64,000 bases of DNA from Actinomadura citrea. GTDB lineage: Bacteria; Actinomycetota; Actinomycetes; Streptosporangiales; Streptosporangiaceae. Each line of letters starts with the position of its first letter. Positions within the stretch are counted from its first letter, which is position 1. Where the stretch lies: the NCBI RefSeq assembly GCF_013409045.1, contig NZ_JACCBT010000001.1, positions 1,178,001-1,242,000 of the forward strand. The letters are read 5' to 3'. Positions 1 through 7,955 of the stretch are shown here, piece by piece. The notes beneath the pieces were generated by a model. The model did no database searches. It had not been told where the DNA came from and saw only the letters and a list, made by a program, of their open reading frames with translations. Both the position numbers and the translations under genes were made by a program.

Positions 1-585
1 CAGCGGCGTCATCACGCGCCGGCCGTCCTCGTGGGCGAGCATCCGCCCGCCGTGGAAGTCCTGGCTCACCGGCAGGATCTTGCGGGCCCGGCGGACGAGG
101 AACGTGTCCTCCACGTCGGGTTCCTCGTTGCGGTGCCGGATGAGCTGGACCGCCGTCCAGATCAGGATCAGCCCGAAGATCAGGAACGTGAAGGAGAACA
201 GGTTGATCGCGGCGGCGCCGATCGCGATCAGGACGGCCCGCAGGATCAGCGCCGCGCCGATGCCGAACAGCAGCGTCTTCTGCTGGTACTCGGCGGGCAC
301 CGAGAACCTGGCCATGATGATCACGAAGACGAAGAGGTTGTCGACCGACAGGCTCTTCTCCACGATCCAGCCGGAGAAGTACTCGGTGCCCGCCGTCGAC
401 CCGGCGAGGATCCACACCGCGCCGCCGAACAGGACCGCGACGGCGATGTAGAAGACCGACCAGAACGTCGCCTCCCGGATGTGCACCGCGTGCGGCCGCC
501 GGACGGCGACCAGCAGGTCGAACACGAAGAGCGCGATGATCAGTGCGATCGTCGCGCCCCACGCCCATGCGGGTACGGCGTCCAT
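1..585 (-). CDS. TerC/Alx family integral membrane protein (C-terminus outside window)
   Basis: This reading frame starts with ATG at 585 and stays open for 195 codons to the left edge, so the C-terminus is missing. The translation is a chain of hydrophobic helices (residues about 6-30, 43-60, 80-98, 108-126, 130-148) with the TerC hallmark SLSVDNLFVFVIIMARF around residue 80, whose Asp lies in the membrane and is thought to bind metal. TerC and Alx proteins export Mn(II) or other metals and were first linked to tellurite resistance. The segment after the fifth helix (RRARKILPVSQDFHGG) is the usual cytoplasmic loop of the long Alx-type members. Family assignment is firm; the substrate is not visible. 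It diverges from the next gene, so each has its own promoter in the 180-bp gap. Confidence 0.9.
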   Translation of the reverse strand, partial: MDAVPAWAWGATIALIIALFVFDLLVAVRRPHAVHIREATFWSVFYIAVAVLFGGAVWILAGSTAGTEYFSGWIVEKSLSVDNLFVFVIIMARFSVPAEYQQKTLLFGIGAALILRAVLIAIGAAAINLFSFTFLIFGLILIWTAVQLIRHRNEEPDVEDTFLVRRARKILPVSQDFHGGRMLAHEDGRRVMTPL

Positions 586-701
586 CCGGCGGCTCCAGTC
601 TCGCGGGCACGTCGGCAGTCCCTATTTCCGTTCTCCGGCCGTTCTACCGCCACGGCCGCCCGCACCGCCGCGAGACCCGGCTCCCGGAGCAGGGCGAAAG
701 C

Positions 702-719
702 ACTCAGGCGGGCCTGAGT
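702..719. promoter_or_regulatory. Palindrome ACTCAGGC-GG-GCCTGAGT
   Basis: A perfect 8-bp inverted repeat with a 2-bp centre lies in the intergenic space between the divergent terC-like gene and the membrane-protein gene starting at 766. It is 47 bp upstream of the latter start, where a promoter would be. Its half sites recur upstream of the YiaA-type gene near 20040. An operator is the simplest reading; the binding protein is unknown. Confidence 0.4.
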
Positions 720-765
720 ACCCGCGCCGATGCCGCCGGATCGGGTGGGCGGCCATGCTTCGGTC

Positions 766-1578
766 ATGGACACCTCCCGCTGGCGCCCGCCCGCCCTCGC
801 GGCCAAGGCCGCCCTCGCCGCGCTGCTGGCGCTCGCCGTCGCCTTCCCCGAATGGGACCGGTTCGCGGACAAGGCGATGGGCGTGCGGGTGGCCGCCTAC
901 CCCGCCGCCGTCATGATCATCACGCTCGTCTGGGCGCTGCGCGGCCGGGGACGGCCCTTCCCCTGGGACGTCGACCTCCTCGTCACCGCCCCCTTCGTGG
1001 TGGACGTCGCCGGGAACGCCGCCGACCTCTACGACACGATCGGCGGATTCGACGACGCCTGCCACTTCGGGAACTGGGCCCTGCTGAGCGCCGCCGCGGG
1101 CGTCGCCCTGCGCCGCTGGGCGGGCCTCAGGTCCTGGACGCTGGCCCTGACGTGCACCGGCCTGGGCGCCGCCGCGGCCATCCTGTGGGAGTTCTTCGAG
1201 TACGGCGTCTTCATCCTCGACACCCCCGAGACCGTCACGATCTACCGCGACACCATCGGCGACCTCATGCTCGGCCTCGCCGGCTCCGCCGTCGCGGGGT
1301 GCGCGCTTGGCCTTCGGAGCGCACGGTCGTCCCGCCCCCGGGCGGGCGGTCCGGGGCGACCGAGCCCGGACGTCCTCCTCGTGTCAGTACACGAGGGCCT
1401 GGACGTCCGGGAGGGTGATCTCTTCGACGAAGGTCGGGGCGCCGGCGATGCGGATGCCCGGCAGGACGTCGTCCGGGCCGATCCCGCGGCGGGCGGCGCA
1501 CTGGGTGCAGAGCGTGACGCGGCCCGCGGCGAGGATGACGCCCAGAAGGTCGTCCAGGGAAGTGGCGTGGGGCAGTGA
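766..1578 (+). CDS. Polytopic membrane protein, unknown function, with anomalous C-terminus
   Basis: From ATG 766 the product starts MDTSRWRPPALAAKAALAAL and has about five hydrophobic helices to roughly residue 185. A conserved-looking WEFFEYGVFILDTPETV segment precedes a helix with TIGDLMLGLAGSAV, a pattern seen in small actinobacterial membrane proteins of the YjdF type. I do not know its substrate. The frame then runs on for more than 60 residues of low-quality Arg/Gly/Asp-rich sequence that is antisense to the DsrE gene at 1384-1746. A GC hairpin (1324-1362) sits where a normal gene end would be, so the true stop has probably been lost or a sequencing error removed it. An upstream ATG at 730 is also in frame but adds an unconvincing leader. 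Confidence 0.6.
   Translation: MDTSRWRPPALAAKAALAALLALAVAFPEWDRFADKAMGVRVAAYPAAVMIITLVWALRGRGRPFPWDVDLLVTAPFVVDVAGNAADLYDTIGGFDDACHFGNWALLSAAAGVALRRWAGLRSWTLALTCTGLGAAAAILWEFFEYGVFILDTPETVTIYRDTIGDLMLGLAGSAVAGCALGLRSARSSRPRAGGPGRPSPDVLLVSVHEGLDVREGDLFDEGRGAGDADARQDVVRADPAAGGALGAERDAARGEDDAQKVVQGSGVGQ
1324..1362 (+). terminator. Hairpin inside the apparent gene end
   Basis: Nested inverted repeats, CGGTCG/CGACCG outside and CCCGCC-cccg-GGCGGG inside, form a GC-rich hairpin. It lies where the conserved membrane portion of the 766 gene ends and before the converging DsrE gene begins, as expected for a terminator between convergent genes, but here it is read through by the open frame. Confidence 0.35.
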
Positions 1579-1746
1579 GAACTCGGCGGCCCGTCCCGGC
1601 AGCGCGAACCATGCCGACTCCCCGGTCAGCCACAGGGAGACCCCGACCCCGCTCGCCGCGGCGGCCGCCGCGACCGTGAACGCCTGGTTGCAGCGCTCGG
1701 GGGCGTCCGCGCCGGCCGTCACCTTGATGACCAGTGGTCTTGCCAT
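1384..1746 (-). CDS. DsrE-family protein
   Basis: The 120-residue product (MARPLVIKVTAGADAPERCN at the start) has the alternating beta-alpha pattern of the DsrE/DsrF sulfur-relay fold. The pattern is an N-terminal strand, then an AAAAAASGVGVSLWLTGESAW strand-helix, then RVTLCTQCAARRGI. The CTQC pair near residue 79 is where DsrE proteins carry their persulfide-forming cysteine. Family members move sulfur between proteins or act as predicted peroxiredoxin-like reductases; no partner gene is nearby, so the role is open. The start is ATG at 1746. The gene converges on the preceding one and overlaps the latter's anomalous tail. Confidence 0.85.
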   Translation of the reverse strand: MARPLVIKVTAGADAPERCNQAFTVAAAAAASGVGVSLWLTGESAWFALPGRAAEFSLPHATSLDDLLGVILAAGRVTLCTQCAARRGIGPDDVLPGIRIAGAPTFVEEITLPDVQALVY

Positions 1747-1787
1747 GAAGCCACTCTAGTCCGGCGTTCCGCGTAGCATCCTGCGTT

Positions 1788-1886
1788 GTGGTCGGGTTGG
1801 TGAACGCGGGGATCCTCGTCGTCGTGCTGGGGCTGATGGCGGTCGCCGCCGTCCTCCTCGTGATCAAGTTGAGCCGGCTCAGGTAG
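1788..1886 (+). CDS. Possible 32-residue single-helix membrane peptide
   Basis: GTG at 1788 opens a short frame ending in TAG at 1884. It encodes one hydrophobic helix (VNAGILVVVLGLMAVAAVLL) followed by a basic end VIKLSRLR, so it would be a one-pass membrane peptide with the positive end inside. A TAGCAT box lies 8 bp upstream of the GTG (1774-1779), the spacing expected for a leaderless transcript. No ribosome binding site is present. Length and composition fit real actinobacterial micro-membrane proteins, but chance cannot be excluded. Confidence 0.35.
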   Translation: MVGLVNAGILVVVLGLMAVAAVLLVIKLSRLR

Positions 1887-1917
1887 GCCGGGCGCGTCAG
1901 TCGAAGTAGAAGTGGTC

Positions 1918-1971
<54 letters not shown>

Positions 1972-2016
1972 GCACGGGGACGCGGACGACCGCGGACGCC
2001 GCTACGCTCGGTGCCC

Positions 2017-2502
2017 ATGGACGTTGAGCTGCACCCGGACCTTGAGCCGCTGAAGTTCCTGCTCGGCACCTGGGAAGGCGCCGGCGTGGGCGGCTATCCC
2101 ACGATCGAGTCGTTCAACTTCGGCCAGGAGATCTCGTTCACGCACGTCGGGAAGCCCTTCCTGATCTACGCGAGCCGGACCTGGAAGATCGAGGAGGACG
2201 GCACGCTCGGGCGTCCGCTGGGCATGGAGACCGGGTACTGGCGGCCGCGGCCCGACCACCAGGTGGAGGTGACGCTGGCCCACCCGACGGGGATCATCGA
2301 GATCTACGTGGGGAACGTGGCCTTCAACCGGGTGGAGTTGCACACGGACGTCGTCGCGCGGACGGAGTCGGCCAAGGAGGTCACCGGCGGCCACCGCCTC
2401 TACGGGCTGATCGGCGAGGATCTCGGCTGGGCGTACGACATGGCGGCGATGGGGCACGAGCTCCAGTCGCACCTGTCGGCCCAGCTGAAGAAGGTGTCCT
2501 GA
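2017..2502 (+). CDS. Nitrobindin (FABP-like heme protein, peroxynitrite isomerase family)
   Basis: The 161-residue product is a ten-stranded beta-barrel of the THAP4/nitrobindin family. LLGTWEGAGVGGYPTI (residues about 14-30) is the family's N-terminal signature, followed by the FGQEISF and PFLIYASRTW strands and ending in MGHELQSHLSAQLKK. A His in this last segment (about 147 or 152) is the usual heme-iron ligand. Nitrobindins bind ferric heme and convert peroxynitrite to nitrate, or bind NO. I chose ATG 2017 because homology begins at MDVELHPDLEP; the frame is open further upstream through the GAC/GGC tract. The actinobacterial neighbourhood nitrobindin - Fur - YgfZ - Dtd supports the call. 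Confidence 0.88.
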   Translation: MDVELHPDLEPLKFLLGTWEGAGVGGYPTIESFNFGQEISFTHVGKPFLIYASRTWKIEEDGTLGRPLGMETGYWRPRPDHQVEVTLAHPTGIIEIYVGNVAFNRVELHTDVVARTESAKEVTGGHRLYGLIGEDLGWAYDMAAMGHELQSHLSAQLKKVS

Positions 2503-2505
2503 GCG

Positions 2506-2541
2506 CCGGGGGCGGCGAGCCCCGGAGGTGACCGCCCCCGG
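2506..2541 (+). terminator. GC hairpin after nitrobindin gene
   Basis: CCGGGGGCGG (2506-2515) and CCGCCCCCGG (2532-2541) form a perfect 10-bp stem with a 16-nt loop. It begins four bases after the stop codon. No U-tract follows, as is common in actinomycetes. Confidence 0.6.
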
Positions 2542-2866
2542 ACATGAACGATCCCCGGACCTTCCCGCCGGGTGGCGGGGCGACGGACAGGACGGGTCCA
2601 TCGGTCCGGGGACCGGGTAACTGCCTGGTATTCGCCGGTCACCGTCGCGACCGGCTACCCCGCCCAGAGGGCGGAGGCTCCGAGGCGGTACGGCGACTAG
2701 CGGACAGTCACCTCGCGAGTCCTACAAGAAACCATTGGTTAGGACCACCTCCTTTCGCGCGTATCCCGAACGTATGCGACGCCCGCGCGGCGGGGCAAGC
2801 GAGTTTTCCGAGGGCTGAAACCGGACGCCGGGACCGGAGCCGCCGTCCGGGATCTAGACTCGGTGC
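2542..2866. other. 325-bp intergenic region upstream of fur
   Basis: No convincing gene is present. It holds an 11-bp palindrome AACCA-T-TGGTT at 2730-2740, flanked by the more distant arms GTCCT (2719) and AGGAC (2741), about 130 bp before the fur start. The segment 2720-2790 is the least GC-rich of the region, so this is the likely promoter and possible operator area of the fur-ygfZ unit. Confidence 0.4.
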
Positions 2867-3283
2867 ATGGTCGAGTCGTGGCAGGAGGAGCTGCGGGCGA
2901 AGGGGTACCGGGTGACCCCGCAACGCCAGTTGGTGCTCGAAGCCGTCACCAACCTGGAGCACGCGACCCCCGAGGAGATCTGCACCGAGGTGCAGCGCAC
3001 CGCCCGCGGCGTGAACATCTCCACCGTGTACCGGACGCTCGAACTCCTGGAGGAGCTCGGGCTCGTCAAGCACGCCCACCTCGGGCACGGCCCGCCGAAC
3101 TACCACCTCGCCGCCGAGGCCGAGCACATCCACCTCGTCTGCCGGGGCTGCCACACCGTGGAGGACGTCGACCCGCGCGCGGCGGCCGGCCTCGCCGACG
3201 TCCTGGCGCGCGACTTCGGCTTCGAGACCGACGTCCACCACCTGACCGTCTACGGGCGCTGCAAGGACTGCGGCGGGGGATAG
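2867..3283 (+). CDS. Fur-family metal-responsive transcriptional regulator
   Basis: The 138-residue product has the two-domain Fur layout. An N-terminal winged helix (YRVTPQRQLVLEAV at about 14-27; NISTVYRTLELLEELGLV at about 47-65) is followed by a dimerisation domain with metal ligands EHIHLVCRGCHTVEDV and a C-terminal CKDC. The CxxC pairs would hold structural zinc and the His cluster the sensing metal. In actinobacteria Fur-type proteins at this locus answer to iron, zinc or peroxide; the sequence alone does not decide which. ATG 2867 is followed 43 bp after the stop by ygfZ. YgfZ supports iron-sulfur protein maturation, so iron or redox sensing is a reasonable inference. Confidence 0.92.
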   Translation: MVESWQEELRAKGYRVTPQRQLVLEAVTNLEHATPEEICTEVQRTARGVNISTVYRTLELLEELGLVKHAHLGHGPPNYHLAAEAEHIHLVCRGCHTVEDVDPRAAAGLADVLARDFGFETDVHHLTVYGRCKDCGGG

Positions 3284-3326
3284 CCGGGCGGCATGGTCCG
3301 CGGGTCCGCGACATAGTCTGGACGGC

Positions 3327-4313
3327 ATGGAGAGCCCTCTGCTGCAGTCGCCCGGAGCCGTCGCCGCCGACGCGCCCGACCAGGAGGTCGCCGCGCACTA
3401 CGGGGACCCCGCACGGGAGCAACGCTCCCTGGAGGAGGGGACGGCGTTCGTCGACCGGAGCAACCGGGGCGTCGTCCGCGTCTCCGGGCCGGACCGGCTC
3501 AGCTGGCTGCACAGCCTGCTGAGCCAGCACCTGGACGGGCTGAAGCCGTCCGAGCCGACCGAGGCGCTGCTGCTCAGCCCGAACGGGCACATCGAGCACC
3601 ACCTGTTCCTCGTCGACGACGGGGAGGCCGTCTGGGCCCACGTCGAGCCGGGGACGGCCCCGGCGCTGGTGGAGTTCCTCGACCGGATGCGGTTCATGCT
3701 GCGCGTCGAGGTCGCCGACGTGTCGGAGGAGTTCATGGTGGTCACGGGGCCGGCTGGTCCCGCCGACGGCCGTCCCGCCTGGCCGGACGCCGCGGGGACG
3801 ACGACGCGGATCGTCCCGCGCGGCGAGTTCCCGGCCGACCTGAAGCCGGCGGGGACCTGGGCGTACGAGGCGCTGCGCATCGCCGAGCACCGCCCCCGGT
3901 TCGGCCTCGACACCGACCACCGGACGATCCCGCACGAGGCCGGGTACGTGGAGACGGCCGTCCACCTGAACAAGGGCTGCTACCGGGGGCAGGAGACCGT
4001 CGCGCGCGTCCACAACCTGGGGCGGCCTCCGCGCCGCCTGGTGTTCCTCCACCTGGACGGCAGCGTCGACCGCCTGCCCGCGTCCGGCGATCCGCTGGAG
4101 ATCCCCGGGGGCCGGACGGTCGGGTTCGTCGGGTCGGCGGCCCGGCACCACGAGCTGGGGCCGATCGCGCTGGCGATGGTGAAGCGGAACGTCCCGGTGG
4201 ACACCGAGCTGCTCGCGGGCGGCGTCGCGGCGGCGCAGGAGGTCGTCGTGTCGCCGGAGACGGGCGCGAACGCGCAGATCGCTCTGCGCCGCCGGCCCGC
4301 GAAACACGGGTAG
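3327..4313 (+). CDS. ygfZ: Folate-binding protein YgfZ (GcvT-like, iron-sulfur cluster protein maturation)
   Basis: The 328-residue product resembles the tetrahydrofolate-binding domain of GcvT. It carries the YgfZ signature KGCYRGQETVARVHNLG at about residue 215-231, including the conserved Cys. YgfZ/IBA57 proteins use folate to help assemble or repair certain [4Fe-4S] enzymes. The N-terminal part (VSGPDRLSWLHSLLSQHLDGL) and LSPNGHIEHHLFLVDDG also match the family, and the length is normal. ATG 3327 is used; the Fur gene just upstream in the same direction suggests linked expression with metal status. Confidence 0.92.
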   Translation: MESPLLQSPGAVAADAPDQEVAAHYGDPAREQRSLEEGTAFVDRSNRGVVRVSGPDRLSWLHSLLSQHLDGLKPSEPTEALLLSPNGHIEHHLFLVDDGEAVWAHVEPGTAPALVEFLDRMRFMLRVEVADVSEEFMVVTGPAGPADGRPAWPDAAGTTTRIVPRGEFPADLKPAGTWAYEALRIAEHRPRFGLDTDHRTIPHEAGYVETAVHLNKGCYRGQETVARVHNLGRPPRRLVFLHLDGSVDRLPASGDPLEIPGGRTVGFVGSAARHHELGPIALAMVKRNVPVDTELLAGGVAAAQEVVVSPETGANAQIALRRRPAKHG

Positions 4314-4334
4314 CAGCCCGCCCCCGGGACGAAT

Positions 4335-4352
4335 ATCGTCTGATAAGACGAT
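4335..4352. promoter_or_regulatory. Palindrome ATCGTCT-GATA-AGACGAT
   Basis: A perfect 7-bp inverted repeat with a 4-bp centre lies 21 bp after the ygfZ stop and 40 bp before the next start. It is followed by TTTC, so it could be a small terminator for ygfZ or an operator for the following gene. It is unusually AT-containing for this genome. Confidence 0.45.
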
Positions 4353-4392
4353 TTCTGACCGATCGCCGCCCGGGGAAGGTGGATTCCTACCG

Positions 4393-4884
4393 ATGGTCCC
4401 GAACCTGGGGAAAGGGGAGCCGGCCGCGGCGCGGAGGGGAGGGACCCGGCGCCGCCCGCGCCGGGAGTCCGCGCTGACGTGGTGGGCCCTGTTCGCGGCG
4501 ATCGCCGGGATCGCGTGGTGGCAGCACTCGTGGCGCGTCGCGCTGCTCGGCCTGCTGGGCTGGTGCCTGTACGAGTTCGCGCTCGTCCCCACCCTGTGCC
4601 GGGTGCTGACGCCGAAGGGCGCCGCGTGCACCGAGCGCACCCGGGGGCGGCTCTTCGCCTGCGGCCCGGCCCACCAGCGGCTCCGCAACGACGCGCTGTG
4701 GCGGCTCGCCGGGCTCCGCAACCCGTTCGAGCGGGGCCCCGTCGGCGACGAGGGCGACACCGGCACGGTGGTGGTGTCCTCGGACGTGCGCGGCCGCCTC
4801 GTCCCGCAGGACCGCGCCCTCATCCTCCTCGCCGCCGCCGGGACCGTCACCGCGCTCGTCGGCATGGTCTACGGGTTCCGCTGA
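4393..4884 (+). CDS. Small membrane protein, unknown function
   Basis: The 163-residue product starts with a basic cytoplasmic stretch (MVPNLGKGEPAAARRGGTRR), then two adjacent helices (TWWALFAAIAGIAWW and VALLGLLGWCLYEFAL, residues about 29-66). A hydrophilic region containing three Cys follows, and one last helix (ALILLAAAGTVTALVGMVY) ends the protein. I recognise no family. It follows ygfZ in the same direction and converges on dtd. ATG 4393 was chosen because no better ribosome binding site lies downstream. Confidence 0.6.
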   Translation: MVPNLGKGEPAAARRGGTRRRPRRESALTWWALFAAIAGIAWWQHSWRVALLGLLGWCLYEFALVPTLCRVLTPKGAACTERTRGRLFACGPAHQRLRNDALWRLAGLRNPFERGPVGDEGDTGTVVVSSDVRGRLVPQDRALILLAAAGTVTALVGMVYGFR

Positions 4885-4909
4885 CCCGCGCGTTCGGCCG
4901 ACCAGGCGG

Positions 4910-5335
4910 TCAGACGTCCAGGACCAGCGTGATCGGGCCGTCGTTGACGAGCGCGACCTTCATGTCCGCCCCGAACTCTCCGGTCTCGACCATCGCGCCC
5001 AGCTCGCGCAGCTCCCGGACCACAGCGTCCACCAGGGGCTCGGCGACGGGTCCGGGCGCGGCGGCCGTCCAGCTCGGGCGGCGGCCCTTCCGCGCGTCCC
5101 CGTAGAGAGTGAATTGGCTCACGACGAGCAGCGGCGCGTTCACGTCGGAACACGACTTCTCGCCCTCCAGGATGCGCAGCCCCCACAGCTTGGACGCCAG
5201 CCTGCGGGCCTTTTCCGCGTCGTCGTCGTGCGTCACGCCGACGAGGACCAGCAGCCCCGGCCCCCCGATCGCGCCGACGACGCGCCCGTCCACGGACACG
5301 CTGGCCTGGCTCACCCTCTGGACTACAGCACGCAT
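4910..5335 (-). CDS. dtd: D-aminoacyl-tRNA deacylase
   Basis: The 141-residue product starts [17 protein letters not shown] and matches DTD1 end to end. [12 protein letters not shown] (about 73-84) is the active-site SQxT motif, and [11 protein letters not shown] at the C-terminus carries the Gly-cisPro pair that enforces chirality. The enzyme hydrolyses D-amino acids and glycine mischarged on tRNA. I start at ATG 5335; the open frame continues far upstream but only as antisense to the next gene. The gene converges with the 4393 gene and diverges from the BKACE gene with about 20 bp between starts. Confidence 0.95.
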   Translation of the reverse strand: MRAVVQRVSQASVSVDGRVVGAIGGPGLLVLVGVTHDDDAEKARRLASKLWGLRILEGEKSCSDVNAPLLVVSQFTLYGDARKGRRPSWTAAAPGPVAEPLVDAVVRELRELGAMVETGEFGADMKVALVNDGPITLVLDV

Positions 5336-5354
5336 GACCATGCATTCTGCCGCC

Positions 5355-6182
5355 ATGGGAGCAACGACGCTCATCACGGTGGCGCCCACGGGTGCGGAGT
5401 CCGCCAAGGCGGACGTCCCGGCCCTGCCCGTCACCCTGGATGAACTGGTCCAGACGGCCAAGGAGTGCGAGGCGGCCGGCGCGGCCGTGATCCACGTGCA
5501 CATCCGCGACGACGACGCGCGACCCACGCTCGACCCGTCCCGGCTGCGGGACACGGTGACGGCGCTGCGGGAGAGCACGGGACTGATCGTCCAGCTGTCC
5601 ACGGGCGGTGCGGTCACCGACCCGTACGAGGACCGGCTCCGCGTCCTGGACGCCGAGCCCGACATGTGCTCGCTCACCTGCGGGACGGTCAACTTCGGCG
5701 ACGACGTGTTCATGAACCCGTGGTCGTTCATGGTGGAGCTGTACGAGCGCACCCTGGAGCTCGGGATCGTCCCCGAGTTCGAGCTGTTCGACCTCGGCCA
5801 CATCACCTCGCTGCGCCGCCTCCTGGACAAGCACGGGCTCCCCTACGGCGGCCACGTCCACTGCGACCTGGTCATGGGCGTCCCGGGCGGCATGCCGGGC
5901 GACGCCCGCACCCTGGTCGCCGCCGTCGAGGCCCTCCCGGAGGGCGCGACGTGGTCGGCCACCGGCATCGGCCGGACGTCCCTGCCCGTCCTGTTCGCCG
6001 CCCTGTCGGCGGGCGGGCACCTGCGGGTCGGCATGGAGGACACGGTCACCTTCGCCAAGGGCCGCCCGGTCACGGCGAACGTCCAGCTGGTGGAGCGCGC
6101 GGCCCAGGCGGCCCACCTGGCCCAACGCCCCCCCATGCCCCCCACCGAGGCCCGCGCCCTCCTGGCCATCGAACCTCGCTGA
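5355..6182 (+). CDS. Beta-keto acid cleavage enzyme (BKACE, DUF849)
   Basis: The 275-residue product ([19 protein letters not shown] at the start) is a TIM-barrel of the BKACE family. Zinc-binding and active-site segments are visible: [18 protein letters not shown] (about 46-63), FELFDLGHI and [12 protein letters not shown]. These enzymes condense a beta-keto acid with acetyl-CoA, giving acetoacetate and a new acyl-CoA; Kce of lysine fermentation is the best-known member, and most members have unknown substrates. ATG 5355 matches the family start; ATGs at 5334 and 5340 are also in frame, and the first overlaps the dtd start codon. No lysine or carnitine genes are near, so the substrate is open. 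Confidence 0.88.
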   Translation: MGATTLITVAPTGAESAKADVPALPVTLDELVQTAKECEAAGAAVIHVHIRDDDARPTLDPSRLRDTVTALRESTGLIVQLSTGGAVTDPYEDRLRVLDAEPDMCSLTCGTVNFGDDVFMNPWSFMVELYERTLELGIVPEFELFDLGHITSLRRLLDKHGLPYGGHVHCDLVMGVPGGMPGDARTLVAAVEALPEGATWSATGIGRTSLPVLFAALSAGGHLRVGMEDTVTFAKGRPVTANVQLVERAAQAAHLAQRPPMPPTEARALLAIEPR

Positions 6183-6365
6183 GGCCCGGAGGGCCGCGCA
6201 CCTTTCCGGGCAAGTCAAGCCGGGATGGGGCAATCTGGCCGATTTCGTGGAGCGGGGTGCCGCTTTCCTGGGATACGCCGGGTACGTGACTTTCGGGGTC
6301 GCCGTTCGGGGCGGCGAGATCGCCGGGGGTTCCGGGCGCCGGTGTCGTGGTGATGGAGGAGTGCG

Positions 6366-7343
6366 GTGGACGTCAATCCTGTGCTGGTCGAGGTGGAGCG
6401 TTCCGGGTTCGTGGAGTCCCGGCATCGGGGGGCGGCGATCGGGCTGGCCGCCGACGGGGGCGTCGCCTTCCGGGCGGGGGAGACCGGTGCGCCGATCTTC
6501 CCCCGGTCGGCGAACAAGCCGATGCAGGCGGTCGCGATGCTGCGCAGCGGGCTCGAACTCGGCGGCGAGCTGCTCGCGCTCGCGGCCGGCAGCCACTCCG
6601 GTGAGGACTTCCACGTCGAGGGAGTGGAGAAGGTCCTCGCGGGCGCCGGGCTGGTGGCCGGCGACCTGCGCTGCCCCGAGAGCTGGCCGATCGACCCCGT
6701 GGCGCAGCAGGAGGTCGCCCGGACGGGCGGCGGCGTCTCCAGGCTGCGGATGAACTGCTCCGGGAAGCACGCCGCGATGCTCGCCACATGTGTCACGGCG
6801 GGATGGCCCACCGACTCCTATCTCGACCCCGGCCACCCGTTGCAACGGGCCGTCCGGGAGGTCGTCGAAGAGCTGGCCGGTGAGGATGCCACGGCGGTCG
6901 GCGTCGACGGGTGCGGGGCGCCGCTGTTCGCCGTGTCCATCGTGGGCGTCGCGCGGGCGTTCCGGGCGCTCGTCCTCGCCGAACCGGGTACGCACGGGCG
7001 GCGCGTCGCCGACGCCATGCGGACGCACCCGCAGTGGACGTCCGGGACCCGGCGCGAGGAGCGGCAGCTGATGGAGGCCGTCCCCGGCCTGCTCGTCAAG
7101 TGCGGCGCCGAGGGCGTGGACGCCTTCGCGTTCGCCGACGGGCGCGCGGGGGTCGTCAAGATCGACGACGGGGCGATGCGGGCGCGGACGCCCGTGACCG
7201 TCGCGCTGCTGCGCGCCCTCGGCGTCCACGACGGCGCCGACGGGGGCGCCCTGGACGAGCTGGCGATCGTCGAGGTGCGCGGCGGGGACGGCGTCGTCGG
7301 CGCCATCCGCCCGGCACCGGGCGTCTTCGACCGGGCGGCCTAG
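6366..7343 (+). CDS. Asparaginase II family protein (PF06089)
   Basis: The 325-residue product belongs to the thermolabile asparaginase II family. Visible signatures are the SANKPMQAVAMLRSG, AGSHSGEDFH and MNCSGKHAAMLATC segments, the last holding the proposed catalytic residues. The predicted reaction is hydrolysis of L-asparagine to aspartate and ammonia in the cytoplasm. The start is GTG 6366, with a good ribosome binding site GGAGGA (6355-6360) five bases upstream. A GC-rich 183-bp gap separates it from BKACE. Its stop overlaps the stop of the converging TetR gene by four bases. Confidence 0.9.
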   Translation: MDVNPVLVEVERSGFVESRHRGAAIGLAADGGVAFRAGETGAPIFPRSANKPMQAVAMLRSGLELGGELLALAAGSHSGEDFHVEGVEKVLAGAGLVAGDLRCPESWPIDPVAQQEVARTGGGVSRLRMNCSGKHAAMLATCVTAGWPTDSYLDPGHPLQRAVREVVEELAGEDATAVGVDGCGAPLFAVSIVGVARAFRALVLAEPGTHGRRVADAMRTHPQWTSGTRREERQLMEAVPGLLVKCGAEGVDAFAFADGRAGVVKIDDGAMRARTPVTVALLRALGVHDGADGGALDELAIVEVRGGDGVVGAIRPAPGVFDRAA

Positions 7344-7930
7344 CCCCCCTCCGGCAGCAGCCGGTTCACCATCTTGTCGATCAGGGCGTCGGTGTCGTAG
7401 GGCTCCGTGATGGCGGGGGCGGTGAAGTCGTCCAGGAGCAGCCCGGCCATCGCGAAGTACAGCAGGCCGACGCCCGTGGCGTCGCCGGGCAGGCCCGCGT
7501 CCAGGTGGTAGCGGACGATCTCCTCGTGCTCGGCGGTGAGGAAGCCGCCGAGCTCGGCGTGCAGCTCCGGGCGCCGGGTCGCCTCCAGGCGCAGCTCCAG
7601 CATGGCCAGGTAGCCGGTCCGGTCGGCCCGCATGCGGCCGAGGAGCTGGTGCATCAGCTCGGTGACCAGTGCGTGCGTGGGCGCCTGCCGCATCGTCTCG
7701 GCCAGTGCCTGCGGGTCGGGGGTGAGGCGCTCGCGGGTGCGGTGCATGACCTGGGTGAGCAGGTCGGCGCGGTTGGCGAAGTAGTTCGTGGCGGTGCCGG
7801 TGGGGACGCCCGCCTCGGCGTCGATCGCGCGCAGTGTCAGGCCGCGCGACCCCTCTCGGGCCAGGACCTCGATCGCCGCGTCCAGCAGGGCGGCCCGACG
7901 GGCGGGGTTGCGTCGCACTGTGACCTCCAT
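7340..7930 (-). CDS. TetR-family transcriptional regulator
   Basis: The product starts MEVTVRRNPARRAALLDAAI and has a typical TetR N-terminal helix-turn-helix (GLTLRAIDAEAGVPTGTATNYFANRADLL, here split by no gap, about residues 35-65). It is followed by an all-helical ligand domain with a TetR_C-like end. ATG 7930 is preferred; in-frame TTG 7945 and GTG 7933 lie just upstream. The gene is divergent from a 50-codon frame at 8018 and the RibD-like gene at 8221, which are its likely targets. A CTTGCA/TGCAAG palindrome lies directly before the start. Confidence 0.88.
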   Translation of the reverse strand: MEVTVRRNPARRAALLDAAIEVLAREGSRGLTLRAIDAEAGVPTGTATNYFANRADLLTQVMHRTRERLTPDPQALAETMRQAPTHALVTELMHQLLGRMRADRTGYLAMLELRLEATRRPELHAELGGFLTAEHEEIVRYHLDAGLPGDATGVGLLYFAMAGLLLDDFTAPAITEPYDTDALIDKMVNRLLPEGG

Positions 7931-7938
7931 CACTACGG

Positions 7939-7955
7939 CTTGCAATCACTGCAAG
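7939..7955. promoter_or_regulatory. Likely TetR operator CTTGCA-N5-TGCAAG
   Basis: A perfect 6-bp inverted repeat with a 5-bp centre lies 9 bp upstream of the TetR ATG. A direct repeat TTCAAAC (7968-7974 and 7978-7984) adjoins it. The position fits autorepression and control of the divergent transcript. Confidence 0.55.
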
